Below, in pieces: positions 9,501-18,850 of a stretch of DNA of 64,000 nt. Location of the stretch: assembly GCF_964355755.1 (NCBI RefSeq), contig NC_092674.1, positions 3,663,001 through 3,727,000 of the forward strand. Direction: 5' to 3'. Every line of letters starts with the position of its first letter. Position 1 is the stretch's first letter. The stretch comes from Antedon mediterranea. Its lineage: Eukaryota; Echinodermata; Crinoidea; Comatulida; Antedonidae. The notes under the pieces are model-generated. The model saw nothing but the letters and a program-made list of their open reading frames with translations. It was not told where the DNA came from and made no database searches. The translations under genes and the position numbers were made by a program.

Positions 9501-12043
9501 GGAGAATGTTGTCGTGTACTCCACTACGCCGGATAAAGAAAAGAGGAGTTCGGGAAAAGGTCAGGAGGTCAGCTACGTCATAGAAAGGATAGACAAGAAG
9601 ACAGTGGGTTTGCACCAATGGATTTTGAATAATAATGGTAGGAACATAATTTTTACTCCAAAATATAGATGTCTAAGTAGAGAATTTGTTGATATTTAAA
9701 GGCCTAAGGCTTCCCCCACTAGCGACGCAACTTAACGCAATCTCACTTGTGATTCGCAATACATCACTTTGCGTCGATACGTCGCTGCGTTGCGTTCTAG
9801 TGGTAACCACGCTTTATGGATACTTTTGTGATTAATAGAGCATACAGCCAGTAAAGCTTGGTTCCCACTAGCGACGCAACGTAAAGTAACCTACGCAACG
9901 TAAGAAAATGTTCTTCCAATAATTGTGTTTTCCCCATCTGCGTGAACTCAAACTCGCGATTTTGCAACAATGTTGCGTCGTCGGTTCTCACTTGTGATTA
10001 CACAATACAGAAGTTGGCGTCGATACGTCGCTGTTTGCGTCAATACGTCGTTGAGTTGCGCGGTACGTTGCTTCGCCAGTGGGAATCATGCTTATTAGGA
10101 GTATGTCACGCGTTTAAATCCACGACTGTGCGTACTTTTGCGAATTTGTTAACAGCAGACATGTGATGTCAAATGAAGGTAAAGGGAACTGAGAAGTCAA
10201 GAGTATAATTAACGCGACTCAATTGAACTGTTTGATTGCCCCGAGAGGAAATACTGCAACGTAAATATCTCCCTGCTTAAACCGACAAGCTGGGCTAATT
10301 GCAATACGAGCAATAAAATGGAAACTTAATGTGTTTAAAGTTACGGTAACGGCCACAAGGCGTATTCACTAATCTTAAGTATCACCTCAACTCAGATAGT
10401 ACGTTCTTCGGATACATTTGTTTTATTTTATTATTTTCTTTACTTAAAATTGATAGTTTTATTATTTTATTATAACGTATATCATGTTCCTAAAAGAAGA
10501 ATCTCTACAACGGTATTAGATAGACAAAATTAATATACATTGCAATATATAGGCCTAACAAACATTTTTTTATAAACTAAATATTAAAGGGTTTCCAGAG
10601 TGCCGATCGGACGATCACATATATTTTCTATTTATCAATTTTACTTACACTATAATACTTTAATTTTTAAAATGTATAATGGTAGCCATTGCTCTTTTCC
10701 AAGTTTTCCCCTCCATTTTTGCTTTATTTTAAATATTACCTTATCAATTAATCTCATGCAATTTGGAAAAATAAATTGAAATCTTGTGTTTAAAAAAGCC
10801 ATTTTCATTTTTACCCATTTCACGAAAAGGTTAACTTCATAATATCGAAGATGGGTTTATTGTTAATACGATAATCAATTTCTTTTGTCTTTTGTTCTTT
10901 AGGATCTATCAGGAGTTTTCAGATAATCGATATCACAATGAGAGAGTTTGCGGACCTTTTAACGAAACATCCTGATAAATACACAATTGAAGGCGCTACA
11001 ACTAATCGTAAGTAAAGCCTAGTCTAACCTACAGACACATTTGTTGACAAACTCAAGCAAATTCCGAGTTTGTCAAGAAAACTTTCCAAAGTTTGCAGTG
11101 ACAAGTTGACAAACTTCGGCAAACTAGTTTGCAGAAGTCTACACTACCGAAGTTTAGCATTGCAAACTCGAGCAACCTGTAGGCTAAAAGACCAAAGTTA
11201 TTTGCAAACTCTTTGGAGAAGTCTGTGTTGCCTGTGTCAAAGACTACAGATAGTGCTGTTCGATTCGCTAAGTGCATAGACCTCACCAAACTAGTTTGCG
11301 GAAGTCTACACTACCAAAGTTTAGTATTTCAAACTCGAGCAACCTGTGGGCTAAAAGACCAAAGTTGTTTGCAAACTCTTTGGAGAAGTCTGTGTTGCCT
11401 GTCACAGACTACAGATAGTGCTGTTCGATTCGCTAAGTGTATAGACCTCACCAAACGAGTTTGTTTGTAAGTTCTGCAAACTTATTTTCTGCAGTTCGTC
11501 CAAGTTTGTTTGTTACACTAGCAAACTGTTGAAAACTGTTCGTTTTTTTATAGTTTGTAAACTTTATCAGTGTAGCGTAAGTTTTAACTTTTCGTTCGAA
11601 TAAACATTTTATTATTATTATTATTACCTGTATAATATTAGCAATAACATGGGATAAATGAATCAATAAAACAAGATATATATCTGCGCATTCTTCTTTT
11701 GGAACTCTTTACTAATACCAATTTGGTTGCAATCATGCGAAGTATACACTAGTCTTTGGTACAGACGACCATATCCAATTTCTGCAGCTTTTTTTTGGAT
11801 CAGAAAGAACGTCTATTTATATGAATAATAATACTAGATCATACGTTGTATATTGCAGATAAACTAAGAAATCTACTTAACAAAGAACAGAAGACTTTAA
11901 AAAACTGCGACGGGAATTGCAAGAAGCAGGTTCGAAAGATCACAAAAGTTTTAAGACTACGAAAGGTAACTAGACAAGAAAATTGTCCTTACAATAAAAC
12001 CAAAGCAAGACGAGTGAGGAAGTCTAAATCTAGGCGCGGCTGA
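595..12043 (+). CDS. CHRDL: Chordin-like protein (secreted BMP antagonist), 10 exons, complete
   Basis: Exons: 595-676, 1660-1860, 2535-2698, 2906-3005, 5744-5893, 7389-7486, 8156-8258, 9431-9637, 10903-11007, 11859-12043. All introns are GT-AG, phases agree, and the joined CDS is 1395 nt (464 aa; human CHRDL1 is similar in length). Residues 1-25 form a signal peptide with core YVQLLICIVI. Three VWC domains follow: VWC1 (about 30-95, one exon, with SSWHPYF and CC.QC), VWC2 (about 117-181, two exons) and VWC3 (about 234-298, two exons, with QRWHP and CCPTCP). Residues 183-232 are an acidic linker with N-glycosylation sites. The C-terminal region (369-464) has the family's paired cysteines (NCDGNC ... 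ENC) and a basic tail. Family members bind BMPs outside the cell and block receptor access. ATG 595 is chosen because it opens the signal peptide; a 5'-UTR intron ending at 580 is possible. Its introns hold more than 15 MITE copies. The orthologue group is sure; the choice between CHRDL1 and CHRDL2 is not, as invertebrates probably have one pro-orthologue. Confidence 0.92.
814..940 (+). mobile_element. MITE family B, left part, fused to a family A half
   Basis: Starts with AAGCTTGGTTCCCACCAG and runs through the B inner arms (GTTGACTAATGACAAGCG ... CGCTTGTGATTGGTCAAC). It breaks off at GTTGCGTCTC and passes directly into the right half of a family A element. The right B terminus is missing. 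Lies in intron 1 of the chordin-like gene. Confidence 0.8.
951..1002 (+). mobile_element. MITE family A, right half
   Basis: GGGCACATCACATTTT through TTTGATAGTGTGGACAGAG to the right terminus. No left TIR; abuts the truncated family B copy. Confidence 0.8.
2305..2490 (+). repeat. MITE-like family D copy (CTAGTCTACCAAAC)
   Basis: Begins AGCCTAGTCTACC and contains an internal inverted repeat around 2345-2379 (GTTTGTAAACTCGA ... CTCGAGTTTGCAAAC). It also has GTAGTTTGCCTGTAGTTTGG and ends near GTCAGTGTAGAG. It shares the CTAGTCTA and AAACTCGAGCAA wording with the copy at 11015-11577. No autonomous relative is visible. Confidence 0.5.
3017..3164 (+). mobile_element. MITE family A, full-length
   Basis: Both TIRs are present and flanked by TA, with a short internal insertion (AGCTG) in the left TIR. 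The typical core is visible (ATGTGCCCATATATGGACATG). Lies in intron 4 of the chordin-like gene, 12 bp after the exon 4 donor. Confidence 0.9.
3168..3316 (+). mobile_element. MITE family G with 20-bp perfect hairpin
   Basis: Outer inverted ends GTTTATCGCAAATA and TATTTGCGATAAAC enclose a perfect 20-bp stem at about 3238-3289 (ACGTCACGACGCGTACGTAC, 14-nt loop, reverse complement). Only one copy in the window. Directly follows a family A copy. Confidence 0.6.
3428..3592 (+). mobile_element. MITE family F, about 44-bp TIRs
   Basis: Left end TAAAGCCGATTTTCCACTAG mirrors right end CTAGTGGAAAATCAGCTTTA. The TIRs extend into GCGAATTTGTT.GAGCGAATCGAA and its mirror, with ACGCATGCGTA words inside. The TA at both outer edges fits a TA target. 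Single copy in the window. Confidence 0.75.
3610..3761 (+). mobile_element. MITE family B, full-length
   Basis: AAGCTTGGTTCCCACTAG at the left and TTGGGAACCAAGCTT at the right, with inner arms carrying ACGCAACG and GATTGGTCAA. In intron 4 of the chordin-like gene. Confidence 0.9.
4240..4450 (+). mobile_element. SINE fragment, 5'-truncated
   Basis: Shares its body with the SINE at 19200-19500 (opposite strand): GTTCTAGGCT, CCATGG, TAGAATGAGTCTTCTCGG, ATTATAAACCGTAG, CACTTTAAAGAACCTAGTAC, ACGAGTAGGG. The tRNA-like head is lost before box A. Confidence 0.65.
4509..4609 (+). mobile_element. MITE family B, left-half fragment
   Basis: GGTTCCCACCACTAGGACGC followed by inner-arm sequence to about CCGTCGCTTTTGTCA, then broken. 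A second B copy starts 9 bp later. Confidence 0.75.
4618..4739 (+). mobile_element. MITE family B, short full-length copy
   Basis: AAGCTTGGTTCCCACTATGA at the left and CCTAGTGGGAACCAAGCTT at the right; 122 bp, with a deletion in the left arm. In intron 4 of the chordin-like gene. Confidence 0.85.
5471..5681 (+). mobile_element. MITE family C, full-length
   Basis: The ends match family B (GGCTTGGTTCTCACTAGAAC ... GTGGGAACCACGCTTT). The interior differs: ATCACAAGTGGGAACC, GGCGGGGGCAAACACAATTA, TTCTTACGTTGCGTAG. In intron 4, upstream of the linker exon at 5744. Confidence 0.85.
6811..6972 (+). mobile_element. MITE family B, full-length, diverged ends
   Basis: ATTGGTTCCCACTAGGACGC at the left and GTCCAAGTGGAAACCAACAT at the right; inner arms with GTTGACCAATCATAAGCGAC. 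Chordin-like intron 5. Confidence 0.8.
7109..7246 (+). mobile_element. MITE family B, full-length
   Basis: AAGCGTGGTTTTCACTAGAG to TCTCTAGTGGGAATCACGCTT, flanked by TA. Chordin-like intron 5. Confidence 0.85.
7511..7640 (-). mobile_element. Possible LINE 3'-end fragment with (GAA)n tail
   Basis: On the minus strand a short open stretch reads DSDNSRKHWRKAIRDISK, then AAEAGKSLDYLPAIKK, running into a (GAA)n tail seen as (TTC)n at 7511-7539 on the plus strand. A reading frame ending in a simple-repeat tail is typical of non-LTR retrotransposon 3' ends. The fragment is too short to place in a clade; a simple microsatellite is the alternative. Confidence 0.4.
7895..7936 (+). mobile_element. MITE family B, terminal fragment
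   Basis: CTACTAGGACGTAGCGCGTA followed by GGACGTAGACGCAACGCAG matches the left arm of family B without the first bases or any right end. Confidence 0.5.
8087..8115 (+). mobile_element. MITE family A, right TIR only
   Basis: CATAAAGTTTGATAGTGTAG ACAGAGCTT with no left partner nearby. It lies 40 bp upstream of chordin-like exon 7 (8156). Confidence 0.7.
8306..8514 (+). mobile_element. MITE family C, full-length, flanked by 17-bp direct repeats
   Basis: AAGCGTGGTTCCCACTAAAA to CTAGTGGGAACCACGCTT. The same 17 bases, TTAAGTTTTGTTGTAAA, stand at 8291-8307 and 8513-8529 and overlap the element edges by 1-2 bp. That is much longer than the TA target of the other copies. Chordin-like intron 7. Confidence 0.85.
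9027..9076. repeat. 19-bp inverted repeat with GC core
   Basis: CTTAGTTACCTACCCGGGT (9027-9045) pairs with ACCCGGGTAAGTAACTAAG (9058-9076) with one mismatch across a 12-nt loop. It is an isolated hairpin in chordin-like intron 7 and its function is unknown. Confidence 0.7.
9159..9320 (+). mobile_element. MITE family B, full-length
   Basis: AAGCTTGGTTCCCACTTGGA to TCCAAGTGGGAACCAATCCTT. Chordin-like intron 7. Confidence 0.85.
9706..9814 (+). mobile_element. MITE family C, internally deleted
   Basis: AAGGCTTCCCCCACTAGCGA to CTAGTGGTAACCACGCTT; about half the usual family C length. Chordin-like intron 8. Confidence 0.7.
9854..10093 (+). mobile_element. MITE family C, full-length
   Basis: AAGCTTGGTTCCCACTAGCG to CCAGTGGGAATCATGCTT, with the family C interior (AATAATTGTGTTTTCCCC, GTTCTCACTTGTGATTAC). 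Chordin-like intron 8. Confidence 0.85.
11015..11577 (+). repeat. Family D element with a 167-bp internal duplication
   Basis: Starts AAAGCCTAGTCTAACC and ends near TTTATCAGTGTAGCG. Inside, CAAACTCGAGCAACCTGT recurs at 11163 and 11330; the intervening unit (CTAAAAGACCAAAGTT, AAACTCTTTGGAGAAG, GTGCTGTTCGATTCGC) is duplicated with few changes. Open frames across it are repeat artefacts. Chordin-like intron 9. Confidence 0.6.
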
Positions 12044-12576
12044 AAATCCTAACGAAAATACCAAAGACCACACCCAACTATGACGAAATACCGAAGAGCC
12101 AATACTGAGCGAAAGTTACCATTTCGGACTTTTAAAGTCAAACTCTTAATGTAGTCTTCTTATGTGCAGTAAATTCTATGTTAGAAAATAACTATGCTAT
12201 ATAATAAGGTATAATAATTAGCAGGCCTAATTTAAGAAGGCCCACTTGCTTGCTGCAATTTGTATGATTGTGATCATTGAGGGCGGCAAAACAATATTTA
12301 CAGTGTTCTGGCGTAAGCTTCAGGGTATACAAAAATCCCACTGAATCTAAATTATGTATTCAATATATGAATGGTTATATGCTTTATGTGATTGTCACGT
12401 CTTTCGCCGTAACGAATTATTTTGGAAAAAAAACAATTCGATGTCCGACCAACTAGCCAAGCTAGCTGCCGATATTTTGTGCGTAAATCATATCAGAACG
12501 TTTGTGTTTCTGGTTTGAAAAATGCGTAAACGTAAAAAACGATACGATGGCGTAATCGTCGTCACTATTCCAATTT

Positions 12577-12708
12577 GTTGCGTGACGTAACAAAATGACG
12601 TTACTCTGACGTAATTACGGTACGTCACCATTCCAATGCGTTGCTTGACGTAACAAATTGACGTTACTTTGGCGTAATTACGGTACGTCACCATTCCATT
12701 GCGTTGCT
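12577..12708. repeat. 63-bp tandem duplication with TGACGTAA words
   Basis: Two diverged copies of a 63-bp unit carrying TTGACGTAACAAA, TGACGTTACT, CGTAATTACGGTACGTCA. It lies about 530 bp downstream of the chordin-like stop codon. Confidence 0.6.
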
Positions 12709-13147
12709 TACATTCCTGGTTCTTTCGTCGCTTATATCTAATTTTCATTCCATGCAAATATTTTGTACGTAATTTTTGTATTGTTTCTTAATTGCTAAAT
12801 AGAGGAAATAGTAAATATATGTCATTATATTCCAAGGAATTAAAACACACTGTTAAGCTGCAAAATGCGGTGTTAAATTAAATGTACTTAAGATGTATGG
12901 GGACTCTAACGATAATAATGATAATAATATTGCACAATTGTACATAATGGCTTCTCATTGTTAGGTACCTGTATATTATCATTCCACGTTGTCTAAAACC
13001 CCTTTCACACGGTCGCCTAGCAAAACTCCGGAGGGTACATACACCATATACAACACGCCGATGTTAACGCCACGGAGTGTGTAAGCTTCAGTTTTGCAAG
13101 GCTAGGCTAGGCTAAAAAGTGGTATAACACTATCTTTCAGATTACCG

Positions 13148-13173
13148 CCCCCCACCCCCCCCCCCCCCCCCCC
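13148..13173. repeat. Poly-C tract
   Basis: Six C, one A, then 19 C. The exact length is likely unstable or uncertain in the assembly. Confidence 0.9.
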
Positions 13174-13480
13174 AATTTCCTATTTCTCACCTGGAGCATT
13201 GTGTAATTAGAAACTAATTAATGTTTACAAAGACTAAACTTATATTTGTTAGTATAATCCTACATAAATAACATTAATAAGGCATTATTTGTATGTAATT
13301 TGTGAATCATTCCATATTTGTAAAATATGATTCGTTGTAAATAAGCTAAATACATATATTAACTGAGAACAGATTCTAGCAATTTTTGTTGTTATTTCAC
13401 AGTATGTTCGATTCCTTTTCTAACTTTAGACTGAACGGTTGCATTCGATGGAATGTAACAAAAAGACATAAAGACAACTT

Positions 13481-13612
13481 AAGCTTGGTTCCCACTAGGA
13501 CGTACCGAAAGGACGTAACGCAATGCAATGCACTGTCGCTTGTCATTGGGACGTCAACACGCTTGCGTTGCATCTACGTCCTTGCGTTACGTCCTAGTGG
13601 GAACCAAGCGTT
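13481..13612 (+). mobile_element. MITE family B, full-length, short
   Basis: AAGCTTGGTTCCCACTAGGA to CCTAGTGGGAACCAAGCGTT; 132 bp with a nearly palindromic interior. Confidence 0.9.
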
Positions 13613-13854
13613 ATAATTAATGACGCACGACTGTAACCTCTCTGATTCGATCATTTATTCGAATGCGGAATAAGTTAAGTTTCAAACAAGAACATTAATT
13701 AATGCGGAACATAAGAATATATGCCTAGATATGTTGAACAGCGATACACCTAAACGGACACAAACCAATCTTTCTACCATAAAGTTTCAACACCAATTAT
13801 GATTTTTCTGTACATGCACACCGACACAAGTATATACAAGTTACGATACCAATT

Positions 13855-14115
13855 AGGCTTGGTTCCCACTGGCCACACAACGCGATTTGCCCAATCTTAA
13901 GCTCTGTCTACACTATCAAAATAGTTTGACCAAAAAAGTGTTTTGTCACATCATTGAGCAATAAGTTATTTCTTCATGGTCACATAAAGTTTGATAGTGT
14001 AGACAGAGCTTTAAGCGATGGGATATTCGAACTCGACTCTCGTGTCATTGGTCCAACTGACTTGCGTTGCGTCTACGTCTTTGCGTTGCGTCTCTATCTA
14101 GTGGGAACCAATATT
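13855..14115 (+). mobile_element. MITE family B split by a nested family A
   Basis: Left end GGCTTGGTTCCCACTGGCC, right end TCTAGTGGGAACCAATATTT. Removing the A copy and one TA restores CCAATCTTAAGCGATGG, which matches the B interior CCAATC(A)TAAGCGA elsewhere. Confidence 0.85.
13900..14011 (+). mobile_element. MITE family A nested in family B (TA duplication visible)
   Basis: AGCTCTGTCTACACTATCAA to GTGTAGACAGAGCTT, flanked by TA at 13898-13899 and 14012-14013. The interior is shortened and atypical (AGCAATAAGTTATTTC). Confidence 0.9.
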
Positions 14116-14140
14116 TATCTCCAAACTAATTTCCACTATA

Positions 14141-14255
14141 AAGCCTTGTCTACACTATCAAACTTTACGTGACAAAGAAATGCGATGTGCCCAATTATAT
14201 CGACACGATGATGTCATATCACTGCCATATTTGGGCACATCACACTTTTTTTGAG
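14141..14255 (+). mobile_element. MITE family A, right TIR missing
   Basis: AAGCCTTGTCTACACTATCA, then the full core with ATCACTGCCATATTTGGGCA, ending at CACACTTTTTTTGAGTAC without a right TIR. Confidence 0.8.
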
Positions 14256-14815
14256 TACAATAAGCATTTCATTAATTTTTATGATGGCAGTATAAAAGCG
14301 CGAAAAAGAATCTCGGAATGTCAGTCTGCCAAAACCACATTGGTATATTGAAATCTGGGCTTGAATTATAAGCACAAATGAGAGAATTAATTCTCAAGTT
14401 TAAACAAAATCCCGTCTAAAAACGCTAGAACTGTGTTCAAGACAGACAGATCTTTTTCTTAACGACATGCTAATGAGAGCGAGATTTATCCATCGGATTG
14501 GTGCCAATTATACTCAAAAGCACCGACATTTTTTGAGATTACCTAAAGTACCATTATACAGTGCGGTTATTTAATAACTAGGGGCTCTTAAAACGACGTT
14601 AGCTTTCTATCGCCAAGTTGTAGCGCTCCTCGAATGATAATTAAAACGGTTACTTATTATTAACATCCATCGTAATACGTTCCAACAGTTATTTTTAAAC
14701 AAATTATTATACGACCGCTTTTACTTTCATTCATTACCGTACATTTTTATAGGGCCTAGTACTAGAAAAGCTTGGTTCCCACTAGCGACGCAACGCAAGG
14801 ACGTAACGCAAGGTA

Positions 14816-14995
14816 AAGCTTGGTTCCCACTAGAACGTAACGCAAGGACGTAAACGCAACGCAAGCGTTTTAACCAATGACAAGCGAAGTTAAAGACAGT
14901 TAGCAATCACAAGCGAATAAGCCATCGCTTGTGATTGGTCAATTCACTTGCGTTGCGTTACGTCCTTGTGTTGCGTCGCTAGTGGGAACCACGCT
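14816..14995 (+). mobile_element. MITE family B, young 180-bp copy 1
   Basis: AAGCTTGGTTCCCACTAGAA to AGTGGGAACCACGCT. Differs by one base (AGTTAAAGAC against AGTTATAGAC) from the adjacent copy at 14998, and is nearly identical to the copy at 22838. Confidence 0.9.
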
Positions 14996-14997
14996 TA

Positions 14998-15177
14998 AGC
15001 TTGGTTCCCACTAGAACGTAACGCAAGGACGTAAACGCAACGCAAGCGTTTTAACCAATGACAAGCGAAGTTATAGACAGTTAGCAATCACAAGCGAATA
15101 AGCCATCGCTTGTGATTGGTCAATTCACTTGCGTTGCGTTACGTCCTTGTGTTGCGTCGCTAGTGGGAACCACGCTT
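14998..15177 (+). mobile_element. MITE family B, young 180-bp copy 2
   Basis: Head-to-tail with copy 1, sharing the TA at 14996-14997 and closed by TA at 15178-15179. Confidence 0.9.
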
Positions 15178-16479
15178 TAAGTGAGTTGACCGCTCACAAG
15201 CGATGGATTATTAAAAACTGTCGCTTGTCATTGGTCAACACGCTTGCGTTGCGCGTACGTCCTTGTGTTACGTCTCTAATGGGAACAACGATTTAGTTGG
15301 ACGTGTTAACGGTTCTGTATGCATCCGTACTAAATTAGCAGTCGGTTGGATAATACAGATTAATCCATTTTCGCATCTCACTCCATATGCACCAATTACT
15401 TAATACCAGATCAACAACAAAATCTCAAGCTAAATTTATTCACGAAATGTTGTATTTGTTTAGTTATCTGTCTGTTGCGTTATATAAATTATGTATAAGA
15501 TACACCAATTATTTATGTCAGAAATTTTATGTGTTATTTTTTAAGGTTGAAAGAACGTTCTTTCATACCCTGAAAAGGTTCGCCAAATAAATAAATTATA
15601 TTGTCATTATCATTGTTATTTTCACTCTCCTTCATCCAAGACTATTATATGGGTACCTCAAAATTCTATTACTGCAGTAACTATAGTATTGATAAAGCAA
15701 AAAAATGACGATTTGGAGTTGCACTAGGCTATAATTATAACACCATGACAATATTTGAATGGTTTGTAACAAAATGCTGAAAATAGGAACGACGGTCGAC
15801 CAAACTACGGCATGTTAGTTCATTGTGCGCATGCGGGAAAAAATGCGACATGTGTCCTCATCCCCGTCCCCCTCACTCTCGATTGACCTGAGGTTGGTCA
15901 CCGAAAAATCTCTAGGCTCTAATATCTTATGAGACTTGAGTCTATGAAAATCACTGGCTCAGGCAGAATTTGACAATGAAATAGAACTTGGGGCATACAG
16001 AGCATGTAGGGAGAGTAACTAGGACGCTGCGTGCCCCAAATGTTTGGATTATTTTGTAATTCATCACAGCTCAATTAAATGTCTATATATAGAATATATA
16101 CTAGAGGTGTATAATTGCGAACGCCCAAATGGTCGAATCTTAGTCACACATTGCAGACTTTACTATCCTTACTCCTACAACTTTCGCACGTTTATGATCT
16201 TTTAGTCCCTCCCACACAATACCTTTACACTACTGTGCGTTTCGCATGATATATTATGCATAAGCAAACCAAGGTAATCAAAATAATATTTACCATTAAT
16301 AATAGACACCACGCGCCGCGGAGAATATGTATACAATGTTACTACCCCAATGCATTCTGTTGGTATTTGTCGCAGCCAGACATAAGATCATAGGACTGTT
16401 ACGAGTTCCCATCTTGGTAAGGCGAGCTCAGTGTCCTGTTGTTAGATTGGTTTGTTTAGTTTTGTTCATTTCTTTTTAT

Positions 16480-18200
16480 TTAATGTATTTATTTAACAAC
16501 ATATTTATACAGGATAATACACAATCAAGTAGAAATAAACTTGTTTTGCATTGTGGTCCTGTCGACAAAAACGGATACAAATTTAAATCTTATACAATTA
16601 CAATTAATAATAATAGCAACAAAAAATAAAAACTGGAAGTTAAATGTTATGAAAAGAAATGAGATCTGTATCTAGCTTTAAAGAACATAATCGTGGGTGA
16701 ATGTTTTATATCTGCTGGCAAGTTATTCCATATTTTTCCGTCTGCAACTTTAAAAGACGAATCCATTTTGCTACGGGTATAATGAGGTATAACAACATTT
16801 AAGTTGTCTACTCCACGCGTTGAATGGGTGTGTACATTCCCAATTAGTTCAATTTCATTCGTCAATCTGGTTGGAGCAAGGCCGTGGATACATTTATACA
16901 TTAGACTAGCTAGATAAAAATCTCTTCTCTCTTCAAATGTTTTCCAGGAAAGATCCTGAATTATGTCATCACCCCTCACGTCAACAAAATCAAAATGTTG
17001 GGTAACAATGCGAGCCGCTCTTCTATGAAGACGCTTCAAGATATTCTTGTTTTGCTCAGAGGTATTTGTATGGTACTCAAAAACAACGTTTCTAATAATG
17101 ATTTATTTAGACAAACATTGAAATTTTATATCCAATATTTTTACTGATAGACTGGGTATTCTGTTTCCACGTTAACATTTCATCTATAATAACTCCCAGA
17201 TATCTTATGCTATCAACTTGTTCAATTTTGGTGGGCCCAATTTTAATATCCAGTTGGATATTATCTACTGAACGACTGTTTCTGAGTAACATGACCTTAG
17301 TTTTGTCTGTATTGATTGAGAGGTGGTTTTTAACATTATTCATGATTATTTGTAGAGAATCGTTTACAGACAATTACCAGTAGTATACACAACAACATCA
17401 TCAGCAAAAATGCTGCAAGTTCCACTTATAACAGACGGCGAAATATAATTAATAAAAAGAAGAAAAAGGATGGGCCCAAGGACACTTCCTTGCGGAACAC
17501 CAATGTTAATATCTCTCAGTTTAGATTTTCTATTGTTGCAGTATACAAACTGTTTTCTGTTTTTCAGAATAATTTACAAACCAATTTAAAACATTTTCAC
17601 TGAAACCGTATTTTTCAAGTTTATATACAAGAATTGAGTGATCGATCAAAACATTTAGATGTATCTAAGAAACAAGCGCCGATCAATTCAGAATCATTAA
17701 AACTTTCCAACCAATCATCAACCACTCTGTGTCAGCACGTTACAGTGGAATGGTTTTATAAAAACGCAAATTGGTCCACATTAATTAAATCATAAGACTC
17801 AAGAAAGGTAATTATTTGTTCCTGAACAACTCTCTCAATAATTTTTGCAATATGACCGACAACAGAAATTTGTCTGTAGTTGTTCATACTCTCTTTACTA
17901 CCCTTTCCCTTATAGATTGGGGTCGTCCTTGCAACTTTCCAGTCACCTGGGATACACCCAGACATAAGGGAAAGGTTTACAATGTGACATAATGGATATG
18001 AGATATATGGCGCCGCCAACATCAAAAGCTTACTATAAAACTCTAATACATCAAGGTTTTTTTCAGGTAATTTGTACAATCTCGTTTTGATAGTATTTGC
18101 ATCAATATTTGTAAAATTAAAAGAATATATACATGGTGGATTATTCCATCTAGATTTCTGTACATCTTCTGTCGAAACTACCTGAAAGTTCCGCGCCAAT
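16480..18200 (-). mobile_element. Degraded non-LTR retrotransposon (LINE), reverse transcriptase remnants
   Basis: Read on the minus strand, in order: fingers region (18199-17756: RTTPIYKGKGSKESMNNYR, then VGHIAKIIERVVQEQI), palm (about 17510-17380: IGVPQGSVLGPILFLLFIN and the catalytic IFADDVVVY), thumb (17373-17107: LSINTDKTKVMLLRN, IRYLGVIIDEMLTWK) and C-terminal region (17039-16647: HRRAARIVTQ, LYKCIHGLAP-like, IWNNLPADIK). An A/T-rich 3' UTR ends near 16480. The pieces lie in different frames with stops between them, and the endonuclease domain and 5' part are absent, so this is a 5'-truncated dead copy. RT motifs fit the jockey/CR1-type group; the exact clade is not resolved. Confidence 0.85.
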
Positions 18201-18643
18201 CAAAAACAGGACCAGAACACACACACAGTCCGCAGTATATAAAATATTTAATTTGTGAAATAAAATATATTGTCAAAATAAATAGTATTTAACAGCAGAA
18301 AGTATTTCAAGAAATATTTTTTTTTAATTGAAACTTTTGTTTTCAAGTTCGTGAAAATGCATCTTTAAAACTGAATGTGTCTGTCGGCTAAATAATTAAC
18401 ATGACGTCACAAACGTTGCCAGGTATGTCACCAGTAGCAATAACAATCACGTGATCATTGATTTATCTTTCTATGGGTTATTTTTATTGATATCTCCATG
18501 ATCTGGCATTTCCGCTGTCTAAGCTCATAAGATGCTAATTTGTCTTAAGGGATTGAACATTTTCGACTAATTAAAGTCTGCACAACAATACGCGAAATAA
18601 CCAGCATTGATAAAATGGAGTTTTCACAAATTTACTCTATCTA

Positions 18644-18850
18644 GCTCTATCTACACTATCAATCTTTGTTGTATTTTTTTGAATTTTTTTATTTGGTATT
18701 TCGCTTTAAGCGATAAAAATGTGATGTGCCCATACATTATGGACATGATGTCATATCACTACCATATTTGGGTATATCACTACCATATTTGGGTATATCA
18801 CTACCATATTTGGGCACATCTTTACTAGTTCGATAGTGTAGACAGAGCTT
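18644..18850 (+). mobile_element. MITE family A with triplicated internal 21-bp unit
   Basis: AGCTCTATCTACACTATCAA to GTGTAGACAGAGCTT, TA-flanked. Inside, ATCACTACCATATTTGGG plus TAT or CAC occurs three times in tandem. Confidence 0.9.

Larger units (their letters stand above)
14768..15294 (+). mobile_element. Old MITE family B carrying two young tandem B copies
   Basis: The outer element begins AAGCTTGGTTCCCACTAGCG at 14768, is interrupted at 14814, and resumes at 15180 (AGTGAGTTGACCGCTCAC) to end near 15294 (CTAATGGGAACAACGATT). The interruption is two head-to-tail 180-bp B copies sharing TA borders. Confidence 0.85.
12044..16479. other. Intergenic stretch, repeats only
   Basis: Between the chordin-like stop and the retrotransposon I see only the listed duplications, poly-C tract and MITEs. 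The 3' UTR of the chordin-like gene should lie in its first part, but no clear AATAAA was found close to the stop; an ATTAAA sits near 12839. No coding exon recognised. Confidence 0.5.

Noticed and set aside
16327-16629. 100-codon plus-strand frame
   Set aside because: Antisense to the 3' UTR of the LINE and adjacent AT-rich sequence; no domain.
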